Below are positions 8,939 to 17,012 of a stretch of DNA of 64,000 nt, piece by piece; positions within the stretch are counted from its first letter, which is position 1, and each line of letters opens with the position of its first letter. Below the pieces are notes generated by a model that searched no databases, had not been told where the DNA came from, and saw only the letters and a program-made list of their open reading frames with translations. Origin of the DNA: an uncultured Bacteroidota bacterium. Its GTDB lineage: Bacteria > Bacteroidota > Bacteroidia > Flavobacteriales > Flavobacteriaceae. A program made the position numbers and the translations under genes. The stretch lies in assembly GCA_913047695.1 (NCBI GenBank), contig CAJWUI010000002.1, positions 234,794-298,793 of the forward strand, read 5' to 3'.

Positions 8939-9360
8939 GAGATTTAATAATAAATTTTTTATTTGTCTCATTAATAACATTGACTCATGTTTCATCTCAA
9001 ATAATTAAGAACGAAGATATAGGTCAGATTTCGATTTTTGATGAACCTACAAATTTGGAACTAATGCAATGGGAAGATTTTGATTTGTTTATGATTGAAA
9101 CTTATAGATATATAAAAAATGAGAAAAAATTACTTTTGGATGATAAAAATAATCCCTTTGAAGATAGTCTTTTTATGAAGAAATTTAAGCACATCACATA
9201 CTTGACTATTTATGAATCAGCGAAGGCTTATAGAGATTCAGTTTATTTTAAAAGTAATGCTAATAAAAAATATAAAAATATTAATCAATGGGCATGGGAG
9301 CGATTTCCTGAATTTATGATTTTTAATAAAGAATTTAATAACTTAATAAACAAAGAGTAA
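8932..9360 (+). CDS. Hypothetical secreted protein
   Basis: 142 aa of unrecognised family. An N-terminal hydrophobic stretch (LIINFLFVSLITLTHVSSQ) looks like a cleavable signal peptide. The mature part is charged and aromatic-rich (LMQWEDFDLFMIETYRYIKNEKKLL, ending NQWAWERFPEFMIFNKEF). It overlaps the acetyltransferase gene by 7 bases, which suggests translational coupling. No function can be proposed. Confidence 0.6.
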   Translation: MLRDLIINFLFVSLITLTHVSSQIIKNEDIGQISIFDEPTNLELMQWEDFDLFMIETYRYIKNEKKLLLDDKNNPFEDSLFMKKFKHITYLTIYESAKAYRDSVYFKSNANKKYKNINQWAWERFPEFMIFNKEFNNLINKE

Positions 9361-9387
9361 ATACTAATTATAAGCATTAAAATTATT

Positions 9388-10968
9388 ATGGATTATAATT
9401 TGAGGAATTTAATGAGAATATTTAGTTATCTAATTTTAATTGCTTTAGTTGTAAGTTGTTCCTCTGAAGAGGAAAATGCCACCCAATCAAATAATAGCCA
9501 AATAGTCGATCTTGAACCTGATCCTACGCGCTACACTTTGACGGTAACATCATCAGAAGGTGGGAGCATATCTACTGAGGGAGGGACTTACGATGAGGGA
9601 ACGTCTGTTAATATAACAGCTACACCAAATCAAGGCTATAAATTTACAGGATGGGAAGGTATTGATGAATCTAACAATGAATTGATTATTTCTGTTAATT
9701 CTAATATAACAATAAGAGCTTTGTTCGAGCCAATAACTTCTTTTACTCAACAGGGAGGTTATGATCAACCCACTAAAAGTTTTGGGAAAATAGCTGTAAT
9801 ACCAATAGATTTCTTAGATACACCAGATGAGATAAGAAATGATTTTCCAACAAAAGAAAAATTGTATGATCTTTTAACCGATGAAAACCTCATTAAGTTC
9901 TTTGATGATGTTTCGTATGGTATTTTTTCATACGAAATTGAAGTGTTAGACTATTATCATCTGCAGATAAATGGTTTTGATAACCAGAAACTTTTCGACG
10001 ACACTATAATCTCAAACCATAATTATGAAATTCAAAATTTTAATCCTGAGGATTATGATCATTTACTTTTTGTACCCGTTTATGATAAGCAACTAGCAGG
10101 TGCAAGAGCTGGAAGTTGGGAAGTGACAATTAATGATAAATTCTATTCAATGGGAACAATACAATCTTTTTTCGTTCCTATTATGATTGGATACTTTGAT
10201 AGAGATGAGTCAATGTGGCCATTTTCAGATTCAACAAAAGATAAAAAACTTTACTCTATTCCCACAGGTGAAAGTTCTTCTATAGAAGGAGAAATAAATT
10301 ATCCTTTAAGTCGATTTCAACAAACATTTATTCACGAATTTATTCACTCATTGGGAATCGGTACTCATTCTTATTCGAGCACTAATGATGATAAATTTAA
10401 TTTTGAACCTATTGTACAGGGGAATGATGGACTGGAGGATTTAAACTATGGTGACAAATTTTGTATAATGGGTTCGGGTGAATATGCATGGTCGCTAAAT
10501 GCTGCATATCGAGACTATTTGGGATGGTTTAACGACACAGTAAGACATAGGATACTTGAAAAAGGAATACATAATGTTAATCTTCACCCAATAAATACAA
10601 GAGATAATACTGCTTTTATTGAGGTGAGAATACCGGGTAAGACAAGTGATTTTTCCTCAATAGGTTACAAAAATGAAGGTTATTTTATTGAAACAAGATC
10701 AAAAGAGGACATATGGAGTTCATTTTTGGACAATGCTGAGCTAAGTTCAAATATTGAAGGTGTTTTTGTAAAAAAAACAGATGGTTATACATCATGGTTG
10801 CTTGACATGAGTCCTAGTTCAAATATAAATTTCTATGGTACTACAACACCTGATTTGAGAGATGTCGTTTTAAAACAAAACCAAAACTATGAAAATGATG
10901 ATATAAAAATTACTGTAATTTCAAAAAACCTTAACGGTTCATTTGACATTGAAATAGTATTGAAATAA
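9388..10968 (+). CDS. Lipoprotein metalloprotease with InlB-type repeat
   Basis: 526 aa; 518 if the Met at 9412 is used, which would give a neater signal peptide. The lipobox is ALVVSC (Cys24). Residues about 48-115 form an InlB B-repeat-like domain (YTLTVTSSEGGS, ISTEGGTYDEGTSV, GYKFTGWEG). The catalytic part holds HEFIHSLGIGTH (His316, Glu317, His320, possible third ligand His327) and a downstream CIMGSGEYAW, a Met-turn-like sequence. This resembles M6-type or metzincin-like zinc proteases, but the third-ligand spacing is one residue longer than the standard metzincin motif. The anchor and repeat module recurs in the proteins at 36314, 37834 and 39907 with different passengers. Probably surface-exposed. 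Confidence 0.75.
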   Translation: MDYNLRNLMRIFSYLILIALVVSCSSEEENATQSNNSQIVDLEPDPTRYTLTVTSSEGGSISTEGGTYDEGTSVNITATPNQGYKFTGWEGIDESNNELIISVNSNITIRALFEPITSFTQQGGYDQPTKSFGKIAVIPIDFLDTPDEIRNDFPTKEKLYDLLTDENLIKFFDDVSYGIFSYEIEVLDYYHLQINGFDNQKLFDDTIISNHNYEIQNFNPEDYDHLLFVPVYDKQLAGARAGSWEVTINDKFYSMGTIQSFFVPIMIGYFDRDESMWPFSDSTKDKKLYSIPTGESSSIEGEINYPLSRFQQTFIHEFIHSLGIGTHSYSSTNDDKFNFEPIVQGNDGLEDLNYGDKFCIMGSGEYAWSLNAAYRDYLGWFNDTVRHRILEKGIHNVNLHPINTRDNTAFIEVRIPGKTSDFSSIGYKNEGYFIETRSKEDIWSSFLDNAELSSNIEGVFVKKTDGYTSWLLDMSPSSNINFYGTTTPDLRDVVLKQNQNYENDDIKITVISKNLNGSFDIEIVLK

Positions 10969-11000
10969 TATGAATTTTATTAACTTATAAATTGAAAAAT

Positions 11001-11483
11001 ATGAAAAAAATTCAACTATTAATATTAATTACTTTGATTATAGCTTGTTCAAAAGAGGAAGAGGTAATAAATGAAAGTAATGTGACCAATACACAAACTT
11101 ATGAAATCTGGAATGGCCCCTTAATAACCTTTGAAAAGGTTGATGGTTCAGATCCAACAGACGTATTAAATCAGGACAGAATTACGGAAAATGTGTGGAT
11201 TACAAGGGGTAACAATGGTGGACAAATTTATAATGCTAAAATAGAAACCGCTCCAGATAAATCTGAAAGCCCAATTGGAACTGAGTGGGCAATTGGAAAT
11301 CTTGATCAAATAGAAACTTTAGAGTTTAAAGATTTTAGATCTGCTGTTGGAAAACCTCAAGATGTTGTTGGGAAAAATTTAGTACTTCATTTAATGGATG
11401 ATGATTTTTATCTGTCTGTAAAATTCTCATCCTGGTCACAAGGTCAAAAAGGAGGTTTTTCATATGAAAGGTCGACTCAATAA
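11001..11483 (+). CDS. Lipoprotein with WNG...GGFSYERST-type domain
   Basis: 160 aa from the ATG at 11001; a TTG three codons upstream is less likely. The lipobox is LIIAC. The mature part has IWNGPLITFEKVDGSDPTD, ENVWITRGNNGGQIYNA, GTEWAIGNLDQIETL and FYLSVKFSSWSQGQKGGFSYERST. The last motif is a recurring ending in exported proteins of marine bacteria, and I know of no assigned function. It lies 32 bases after the metalloprotease gene, so the two may be cotranscribed. Confidence 0.65.
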   Translation: MKKIQLLILITLIIACSKEEEVINESNVTNTQTYEIWNGPLITFEKVDGSDPTDVLNQDRITENVWITRGNNGGQIYNAKIETAPDKSESPIGTEWAIGNLDQIETLEFKDFRSAVGKPQDVVGKNLVLHLMDDDFYLSVKFSSWSQGQKGGFSYERSTQ

Positions 11484-11563
11484 CGTTTTTTCCTCTATAG
11501 ATTATTTTACTTGAGCTTAAAAGCAAGAGAAAATTTTCTATATAAATAATTTTTTATAAATTA

Positions 11564-11637
11564 TGTAACGTTTCCGTGCAAACTGGGCACAAAATATAGT
11601 TGCGGGTGGAGAGAACGCATCCTGAAAAATCGTTACA
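11564..11637 (+). ncRNA. Candidate structured 5' leader RNA (three-way junction)
   Basis: TGTAACG (11564-11570) pairs perfectly with CGTTACA (11631-11637). Inside are two short hairpins: GTGC/GCAC (11576-11579 with 11587-11590) and TGCG/CGCA (11601-11604 with 11616-11619). The segment is visibly more GC-rich than its flanks and ends 25 bases before a lipoprotein ATG. It matches no riboswitch I recognise. It could be a cis-regulatory RNA or a small RNA. Confidence 0.35.
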
Positions 11638-11662
11638 ACATTTTAATGTTAAATTTTTTAAA

Positions 11663-11821
11663 ATGAAAAAGTTAGCTTTTTTCTTGTTGTCTACAGTTAT
11701 TATATTTTCGTGTGGAACTTCAAAAGGTCTTAGAGCCGATGTGGAAAGTGAAAAAACATTTAATTTGCCTCCTGATGTGGGTTCCAATAAATATTCAAAA
11801 AAAAGGAGTTTAAAAAATTAG
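11663..11821 (+). CDS. Small lipoprotein (52 aa)
   Basis: The start is taken at the ATG at 11663, which gives a standard signal peptide KKLAFFLLSTVIIFSC with a lipobox. The same frame is open upstream, but that part overlaps the structured leader and looks non-coding. The mature peptide is about 35 aa, polar and Lys-rich (GTSKGLRADVESEKTF, ending KYSKKRSLKN). Tiny lipoproteins of this kind are common in Flavobacteriaceae; function unknown. Confidence 0.6.
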   Translation: MKKLAFFLLSTVIIFSCGTSKGLRADVESEKTFNLPPDVGSNKYSKKRSLKN

Positions 11822-11863
11822 TGTCCTAATATTTCATTTTAAGAAATTAAAATAATAAGTATT

Positions 11864-12058
11864 ATGAAAAACGATAATAACGAAATAGAACTATTAAAAC
11901 GAATTATTGAACTTTTAAAACCAATATCAAAATTGAGTGATCACTACAATAATGTAATTGAAAATGAAAAGGATAAAGAAGAATCTATTTCTCATCTTAA
12001 ATATACACGAACAGCTGCTGGTGAAATGAAAAAAGAAGCAGACAAATTAAACAATTAA
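11864..12058 (+). CDS. Small hypothetical cytoplasmic protein
   Basis: 64 aa, strongly charged and probably all-helical (IELLKRIIELLKPISKLSDHYNNVIENEKDKEE is predicted helix and possibly coiled coil). It has no signal peptide and no recognised family. It lies 42 bases downstream of the small lipoprotein and is followed by a hairpin, so the two may form one short transcript. Confidence 0.45.
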   Translation: MKNDNNEIELLKRIIELLKPISKLSDHYNNVIENEKDKEESISHLKYTRTAAGEMKKEADKLNN

Positions 12059-12073
12059 AAGTTTATACCATAT

Positions 12074-12100
12074 TTTCCACCTTGAGAATCGAGGTGGAAA
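12074..12100. terminator. Hairpin between convergent genes
   Basis: TTTCCACCT (12074-12082) pairs with AGGTGGAAA (12092-12100), extended by TG/CG (one wobble) around an AGAAT loop. No strong T-run follows on either strand, so it is a transcript-end hairpin rather than a textbook intrinsic terminator. Confidence 0.45.
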
Positions 12101-12225
12101 CTTCGTCTAATTTAGCTAAATTCGTGAGGCTAATCAATTCAGTAATATTTTAAATTTATTTTTTTGATATAGATAAGTATAATAAACTTGAAGAGAACAT
12201 TACTCTAAAAATTGATAATTATGGA

Positions 12226-13320
12226 TTATTTCGAGAAATTATATATTGCGAATGTTGCTAACCAATGTTCGCCTCCATAACCACTTTTAAACATAATTCT
12301 GAAGCCTTCTTCAGAATGTCTTTTTGCAATTTTTTGGAAAAATCTTTTATTTTCGTTGTCCTCAACCTTTCTAGCGATATCTTTTAAAGTCCATGCTCTA
12401 TGAAACATTAAGCCAATTAGATGACCTATGCCTGGATCTAAAGGGTCTAAGACCTCAGGAATATTGATTATTTTACCAAAATACTTCTCATCAAATGAAG
12501 GGAAAAATTTGTATATCCAATTATTAAAATCTTTTTTATTAAGAATAAATGACATTAATCCTGCTTCAGCAAGGCACGGTGACAAGAAATCAGTACCTGA
12601 AGGTTCATAAGCAACAGGACAATTTGTGTCTTTTAAAAAATTTTTAATACTAAACTCTTTAATTTTACTTAATAGGTTTGTGTCATCAGCTACCAGTGCA
12701 TATTCTATCATAAGAGAAAAAGAAAATGCTGAATTGGCGTGAGTTCCTGGTCTAAGTGGTGTTGAGAGTTTGTCTAAAAAAGAAATGGTTCGTTCACTTA
12801 GAAGATCAACAAGTGGTTTCATATTGCTTGCCCACACCTTAGCTTTATCATATTCCCAAGAAATTAACTCTGAGTAGAGTTTCATTAACCATGCCCAACC
12901 ATAAGTTCTTTCAAATCCTTTTGCGAAATCTTGTTTAAAAAATTCGTATTCTTTTTTAAGGTTTTCTTTATTCAGATTTTTTTCAAGTTTTGACAAAATT
13001 ATGTCTCTATCGGAAATTTTGGGAAAATCTTTCAATATTTTAACCATTGCCCAGTGACCATGAACGGCAGAATGCCAATCCCAGCAACCATAAAAGGAAG
13101 GAGTGATTTCATAGTGTGGTTTCACCCAATTTTTACCAACAAACCTATATCCTATTTTGTATGGATATTTTTGATCAACACATTTTATTGAAAGAAACAC
13201 CAACTCTTCTGCTAATTCCTTATCAATTTTAATGTTTTCAATTTTCTGCTCCTTATTTTCTACACATCCAATTGTAAGAAGAAAGAACATAAAAAGATAT
13301 ACTCTCTTTAAATATAACAT
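12226..13320 (-). CDS. DUF2891 family lipoprotein
   Basis: 364 aa. The N-terminus MLYLKRVYLFMFFLLTIGC is a lipoprotein signal. The body carries DUF2891 hallmarks: PSFYGCWDWHSAVHGHWAM, FERTYGWAWLMKL, PLRPGTHANSAFSFSL, PSGTDFLSPCLAEAGLM and GGEHWLATFA. The family looks like an alpha/alpha barrel and the Trp/His-rich motif suggests carbohydrate or metal binding, but no activity is established that I know of. Complete length. Stands alone. Confidence 0.85.
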   Translation of the reverse strand: MLYLKRVYLFMFFLLTIGCVENKEQKIENIKIDKELAEELVFLSIKCVDQKYPYKIGYRFVGKNWVKPHYEITPSFYGCWDWHSAVHGHWAMVKILKDFPKISDRDIILSKLEKNLNKENLKKEYEFFKQDFAKGFERTYGWAWLMKLYSELISWEYDKAKVWASNMKPLVDLLSERTISFLDKLSTPLRPGTHANSAFSFSLMIEYALVADDTNLLSKIKEFSIKNFLKDTNCPVAYEPSGTDFLSPCLAEAGLMSFILNKKDFNNWIYKFFPSFDEKYFGKIINIPEVLDPLDPGIGHLIGLMFHRAWTLKDIARKVEDNENKRFFQKIAKRHSEEGFRIMFKSGYGGEHWLATFAIYNFSK

Positions 13321-13433
13321 TTACAAAAATTTCTAAAAAAAAGTTAGTCATTTTAAATGATATCCCTTATTTCTTGTTGACTAAATTCAAAGGTTTTTTT
13401 AAAAATTGAACTAAACTAGAATGAAATTTGACT

Positions 13434-14180
13434 CTAAACATATGATAAAGGTTTATATGCATGATATATGAAAGCCACCCCAAAGCCTTGTGGAATATTT
13501 TTTATAACTATAAATCCATTTTTTTCTAAAACTGTGTTAAATGCTTTTCCAAAAGGGAAAGCTTTCGCGGATAAATACAAATATTTATAAGCTGATTTGT
13601 CCTTAGAAATGAATGAACCAATTAAAGGCATTATATTTCTAATATAAAGTTTATATAAATAATTGTTTGGAAAACCTTGAGGTATAGCTGTTTCCAAAAT
13701 TACTAATTCACCTTTAGGTTTAAGAATTCTAAAGATTTCTAAAAGAGCTTTGTCGAGATTTTCAAAATTCCTAACTCCAAAAGAAACTGTAACTGCATCA
13801 AAATAATTGGTGGGGTAATTAATCTTTTCTCCATCTCCAATTTCCATTTTTATTTTTTTATGCCATTTACTTTTTTTAACCTTTCTTTTTCCAATTTCTA
13901 GCATTCGATAAGAAATATCAATTCCAATAATTTCTGTTGCCTGTGTTTGACCTAGCGCAATTGCTAAATCACCGGTGCCAGTTGCTAAATCCAAAATTTT
14001 TTTTGGCTTCTTTGGTTTTAGAAGTCTAACTATATTTTCCCTCCATTTTATATCTAATCCTCCCGAAATAACCCGATTTATAATATCGTATCTAGAAGAG
14101 ATTGAGTCAAACATTTCACGGACTTGTGATTTTTTGGAACCTTTTTTGTCAACGTAGGGTAATACCTTTTTTTTGGTCAT
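13434..14180 (-). CDS. ubiE: Demethylmenaquinone methyltransferase (UbiE/MenG)
   Basis: 248 aa class I SAM methyltransferase. The family N-terminus is FDSISSRYDIINRVISGGLD, the SAM site is ILDLATGTGDLAIAL, then IGIDISYRMLEIG and DAVTVSFGVRNFENLDKAL. The C-terminus has GFGVAFIYHAYKP. The enzyme methylates the ring of demethylmenaquinone, the last step of menaquinone synthesis; menaquinone is the usual respiratory quinone of Flavobacteriia. The divergent neighbour at 14269 has its promoter in the shared gap. Confidence 0.93.
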   Translation of the reverse strand: MTKKKVLPYVDKKGSKKSQVREMFDSISSRYDIINRVISGGLDIKWRENIVRLLKPKKPKKILDLATGTGDLAIALGQTQATEIIGIDISYRMLEIGKRKVKKSKWHKKIKMEIGDGEKINYPTNYFDAVTVSFGVRNFENLDKALLEIFRILKPKGELVILETAIPQGFPNNYLYKLYIRNIMPLIGSFISKDKSAYKYLYLSAKAFPFGKAFNTVLEKNGFIVIKNIPQGFGVAFIYHAYKPLSYV

Positions 14181-14230
14181 TTGTAAATGTATTACAAATA
14201 CGAACTTTTATTAATTTTTGAATGTACTTA

Positions 14231-14268
14231 TTTGTATATTAAATATTATTAACCATAAATCAAAAAGA
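14231..14268 (+). promoter_or_regulatory. Shared secretome promoter/leader, copy before 14269
   Basis: TTTGTATATT (14231-14240) is followed by TTAACCATAAATCAA and an A-rich run up to the ATG. Other copies lie before 17910, 18782 and 19660 and, on the minus strand, before 21326, 23758, 28262, 31406 and 34855. Confidence 0.5.
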
Positions 14269-14835
14269 ATGAAAAAGCTTTTTATTCTATTGATTGTATT
14301 AATTGCTTCATTGGCTTGCAATAATTCAATTAACAATTCTGAACAATCAAAAAATGACAAAATTAGATTTGAAAAAAACTGGAAGGCATTCGAAAAGTAT
14401 CATGTTGGAGGAGTAGTAAATAAGGATGTAGATCTTTTTTTAGAGTTATACTCTGATTCAGTTAAATGGAGTCCACCAAATTGGAATAACAATCAAATAC
14501 TTGGAAAAAAAGAATTAAAAGAAGCAGCGAGAAATTATATGGATAACTTTGAAAATTTAAAATTCACTCCTGGTGGAGCGGTTATTGGGGGTGAAGGTGC
14601 ATACTGGGGAGGCTCAACCTTTTCTGACGCAGGGGAAATAAATTCATCTCCAGATGCTGTAAGAATTTATGGGGTATGGTCAGGGAATCATATCGAATCT
14701 GGAGCTCCTTTCCATTTAAAGTTTTATATAATTCAGCAATTCAATAAGGATGGTAAAGTAGTTTCTTTAAACGAATGGTTCGATCCAAGTTCAATTCAAG
14801 TTCAAATAGACGAATATTTAAAAAAACAGAAGTAA
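14269..14835 (+). CDS. SnoaL/DUF4440-like lipoprotein
   Basis: 188 aa from the ATG at 14269, chosen because it gives the signal KKLFILLIVLIASLAC with a lipobox. The frame is open further upstream but is not signal-like. The domain shows an NTF2 fold: NWKAFEKYHVGGVVNKDVDLFLELYSDSVKWSPP, LGKKELKEAARNYMDNF, VRIYGVWSGNHIESG and FYIIQQFNKDGKVVSLNEWFDP. It is probably an anchored periplasmic or surface protein with unknown ligand. One of at least six NTF2-like secreted proteins in this window. Confidence 0.7.
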   Translation: MKKLFILLIVLIASLACNNSINNSEQSKNDKIRFEKNWKAFEKYHVGGVVNKDVDLFLELYSDSVKWSPPNWNNNQILGKKELKEAARNYMDNFENLKFTPGGAVIGGEGAYWGGSTFSDAGEINSSPDAVRIYGVWSGNHIESGAPFHLKFYIIQQFNKDGKVVSLNEWFDPSSIQVQIDEYLKKQK

Positions 14836-14946
14836 AATCAAATTTTTGAAAAACCATTCTAAAAATGCAGGGTAAGGTTAAGACTAAAATTTGAAATCGT
14901 TGCTACCATTAAGATTGGTCTCAATATATTTTACTAATTTCATTAT

Positions 14947-15099
14947 ATGGAATGGTGGAGGCTTCTCTATTTTATTGCTTTTTTATCTTTCATTGGATAT
15001 TCACTCTATTCATACTTCGGTGGAGGTTTAAGTTGGGAATTTCTCCCAACTGCAGCAATGTTAATTAGTGTTGGTTTACTTATATATGTAAAGAAATAA
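14947..15099 (+). CDS. Small two-helix membrane protein (50 aa)
   Basis: Reads MEWWRLLYFIAFLSFIGYSL, then YSYFGGGLSWEFLPTAAM and LISVGLLIYVKK. Two hydrophobic helices are separated by a Gly-rich turn with a Lys-Lys end, the usual look of small inner-membrane proteins of unknown function. The frame and composition are coding-like, but no homologue is recognised. Confidence 0.5.
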   Translation: MEWWRLLYFIAFLSFIGYSLYSYFGGGLSWEFLPTAAMLISVGLLIYVKK

Positions 15100-15169
15100 A
15101 CAGAATGGTTTTTAGTGTCTTTTAAGTTTTAAATTTATAGAATCCTTATATTTCCAAAAAATCAAACAA

Positions 15170-15436
15170 ATGAGAAAAATTATTAGCATAGTATTTTTAT
15201 GTTTATTTTTTTGTTCAGTTAGTTGTGAATCAAATTCAGATGGAAATATTAATGAAAGTGAGAAAAGTAACGAATTAATCGTTGGACTTTTTGCACTACA
15301 AAGATATGATGAATTAAACAGAAGGTATGTTGAATCAGTAAGTGTAACTCAAGGAACATGGGATACTTATAGTGAGGGAGACAACTTTAATTACAAAGGT
15401 TATGTCTGGACAATCCTAATGAAGGTGCAAAATTGA
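15170..15436 (+). CDS. Small lipoprotein (88 aa)
   Basis: The signal MRKIISIVFLCLFFCSVSC has a lipobox. The mature part is polar, then ELIVGLFALQRYDELNRRYVESV and YSEGDNFNYKGYVWTILMKVQN. It is short and ends abruptly, so it may be a complete small protein or a shortened relative of a larger one. No family recognised. Confidence 0.55.
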   Translation: MRKIISIVFLCLFFCSVSCESNSDGNINESEKSNELIVGLFALQRYDELNRRYVESVSVTQGTWDTYSEGDNFNYKGYVWTILMKVQN

Positions 15437-15514
15437 CTAAAACCAAATTCTAATTTATTTTAAAAAACTTATTTGGATATAAATAAACGCTATCAAAACT
15501 TTATCCACAAAAAA

Positions 15515-15865
15515 ATGAAAAACAAATTCATTATTTTATTATTTGTCATATTTATCTACTGTCAAAAAAAACCAATAGATAAAGCAACAAATACGATTAA
15601 ACAGAATATTGAACTAAAGGGTGAGGGGATGCTAAACGGATTAAAAATCCAGTCAATTCAGATGGAAGATTCCACAACATTCAAAGTTAAATATACGTTC
15701 ACAAATCCTTTTAATAAGGTAATGAGAATAACTAACAGATTTTATTTGAATACTATATTGGACACCATAAAAAGTAAGGAAGACTTAAGAACCGAGGTCA
15801 TGAGTGAGGGTGAGTATAGGACAGTATTTGAGAACAAAAAATTCTTAAAAAAATTAAACAGATGA
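15515..15865 (+). CDS. Hypothetical exported protein
   Basis: 116 aa from the ATG at 15515; an upstream TTG adds 14 non-signal residues. The N-terminus KNKFIILLFVIFIYCQKK is signal-like with a Cys, but IYC is a poor lipobox. The mature part (MLNGLKIQSIQMEDSTTFKV, then KYTFTNPFNKVMRITNRFYL) looks like a small beta domain. The stop overlaps the next start as ATGA, so translation is probably coupled. Confidence 0.55.
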   Translation: MKNKFIILLFVIFIYCQKKPIDKATNTIKQNIELKGEGMLNGLKIQSIQMEDSTTFKVKYTFTNPFNKVMRITNRFYLNTILDTIKSKEDLRTEVMSEGEYRTVFENKKFLKKLNR

Positions 15866-16302
15866 ATAAGCTAATTTTTTTATTTATTACAGTTGTAATT
15901 TTAAGTTGTGGTGAGGTTGAGGATATAGAATCAATTATAATAAATAATAACTCTAAATGGGTTATGTATTACAATCAGGGCAATTTTAAAGGAATAGCTT
16001 TACTTCACACAATTAATGCAGTTGTAATGCCACCAAAATCAGATTTTGTAGTTGGCAGGAATAATATTGAACAAATGTATAAGTCAGAAATTGAAATGGG
16101 AAAGGGAACATTAGATTTAAAAACAAAAGAAGTTATTCGAGAGGGCTTTTACGCATATGAGACAGGTCTTTATAAAACTAAAATGAGTATTAATGGAGAG
16201 AAAGTTTTTGATTATGGCAAGTACATTGTTGTATGGGAAAAACAAAAAAATGGAGATTGGCTTTGTAAGAAAGATATTTGGAATACAAATTTAATTGATT
16301 AA
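15862..16302 (+). CDS. DUF4440/NTF2-like lipoprotein
   Basis: 146 aa. The lipobox is ITVVILSC. The domain reads IIINNNSKWVMYYNQGNFKG, IALLHTINAVVMPPKSDFVVG, NNIEQMYKSEIEMG, YAYETGLYKTKMS and GKYIVVWEKQKNGDWLCKKD, the order typical of DUF4440 (cone-shaped NTF2 fold). It is coupled to the gene before it (ATGA overlap) and separated by 2 bases from the next, so 15515-17012 looks like one operon. Confidence 0.75.
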   Translation: MNKLIFLFITVVILSCGEVEDIESIIINNNSKWVMYYNQGNFKGIALLHTINAVVMPPKSDFVVGRNNIEQMYKSEIEMGKGTLDLKTKEVIREGFYAYETGLYKTKMSINGEKVFDYGKYIVVWEKQKNGDWLCKKDIWNTNLID

Positions 16303-16304
16303 AA

Positions 16305-16787
16305 ATGAAAAAATTATTTATTTTACTTATTCCGGTTTTAATATTTAATTGCGTTCAGAGTAAAAAACAAAATACAGACATAAATCAAATTTTAATTCAG
16401 AAAAGTATTAAATGGACAAAGGTTGCTTCAATTGGCAGAAATTATGAAGAAGCAAAAAAACTTCTTTTATCAAACATGAATACCTCTACCTTTTCATCAA
16501 ATGGGACACCATTAAGGGCATATGACAAACAATATTTTAGTTCTCCAATAATGTACAAGTGGATTAGTTTTGAAACAAACAATCACAAAGTCCAAGTTTC
16601 TCCAAATGGGAATACTGCGGTAGTAACATTTAATGTTGACGGAAGATATATTTTTGAAGAAAATGAAACTCCGTATTCTGTAAGAGCTTCTTTTGTTTGG
16701 ACACAGGTTAATGGTGAGTGGAAAAAAATGCATTCACATTGGTCGCCGAGAAAAGGGGCTATTGGGATACCAACAAAAGATAGATAA
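16305..16787 (+). CDS. NTF2-like lipoprotein
   Basis: 160 aa. The signal KKLFILLIPVLIFNC has a lipobox-like Cys. The domain has ILIQKSIKWTKVASIGRNYEEAKKLL, PNGNTAVVTFNVDGRYIFEE and ASFVWTQVNGEWKKMHSHWSP, the usual last strand of DUF4440/SnoaL-like proteins. It follows another NTF2-like lipoprotein by 2 bases; the two are only distantly alike. Confidence 0.7.
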   Translation: MKKLFILLIPVLIFNCVQSKKQNTDINQILIQKSIKWTKVASIGRNYEEAKKLLLSNMNTSTFSSNGTPLRAYDKQYFSSPIMYKWISFETNNHKVQVSPNGNTAVVTFNVDGRYIFEENETPYSVRASFVWTQVNGEWKKMHSHWSPRKGAIGIPTKDR

Positions 16788-16790
16788 ATT

Positions 16791-17012
16791 ATGAAAAAAC
16801 TTTTTTTGTTTTGTACACTTACATATACTTCATTTTTTATTGCACAGGAAGCTCAAATAATAAAATATCCTTGTAGTTCAATTGTTGACAATTACAAAAT
16901 AAATAAGGGTTTAACGAAATGGCCAAAGTTTAAAAAAGGTAAACATTGTGTGATGTTTAATTCAAGTATTGCAAAAATACTTATCATAAAAATTAATGAC
17001 AGATATTTATAA
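16791..17012 (+). CDS. Small secreted protein (73 aa)
   Basis: The signal peptide KKLFLFCTLTYTSFFIAQ is followed by a short mature part with two Cys residues (YPCSSIVDN, KKGKHCVMFNSS) that could form a disulfide. It ends within the first codons of the next gene (17-base overlap), and the tail ILIIKINDRYL looks unlike the rest. The protein may therefore be C-terminally altered by a frameshift. No family recognised. Confidence 0.45.
   Translation: MKKLFLFCTLTYTSFFIAQEAQIIKYPCSSIVDNYKINKGLTKWPKFKKGKHCVMFNSSIAKILIIKINDRYL

Noticed and set aside
11564..11637. Known riboswitch (TPP, c-di-GMP, pistol or hammerhead ribozyme considered)
   Set aside because: The conserved core motifs of these classes are absent; kept only as an unassigned RNA candidate.
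11554..11787. 77-aa minus-strand frame with CPVC-like motif
   Set aside because: It is antisense to the structured leader and small lipoprotein, and the Cys residues come from the RNA stem sequence.
12428..12610. 60-aa plus-strand frame inside the DUF2891 gene
   Set aside because: Antisense to a full-length conserved lipoprotein gene without independent coding signals.
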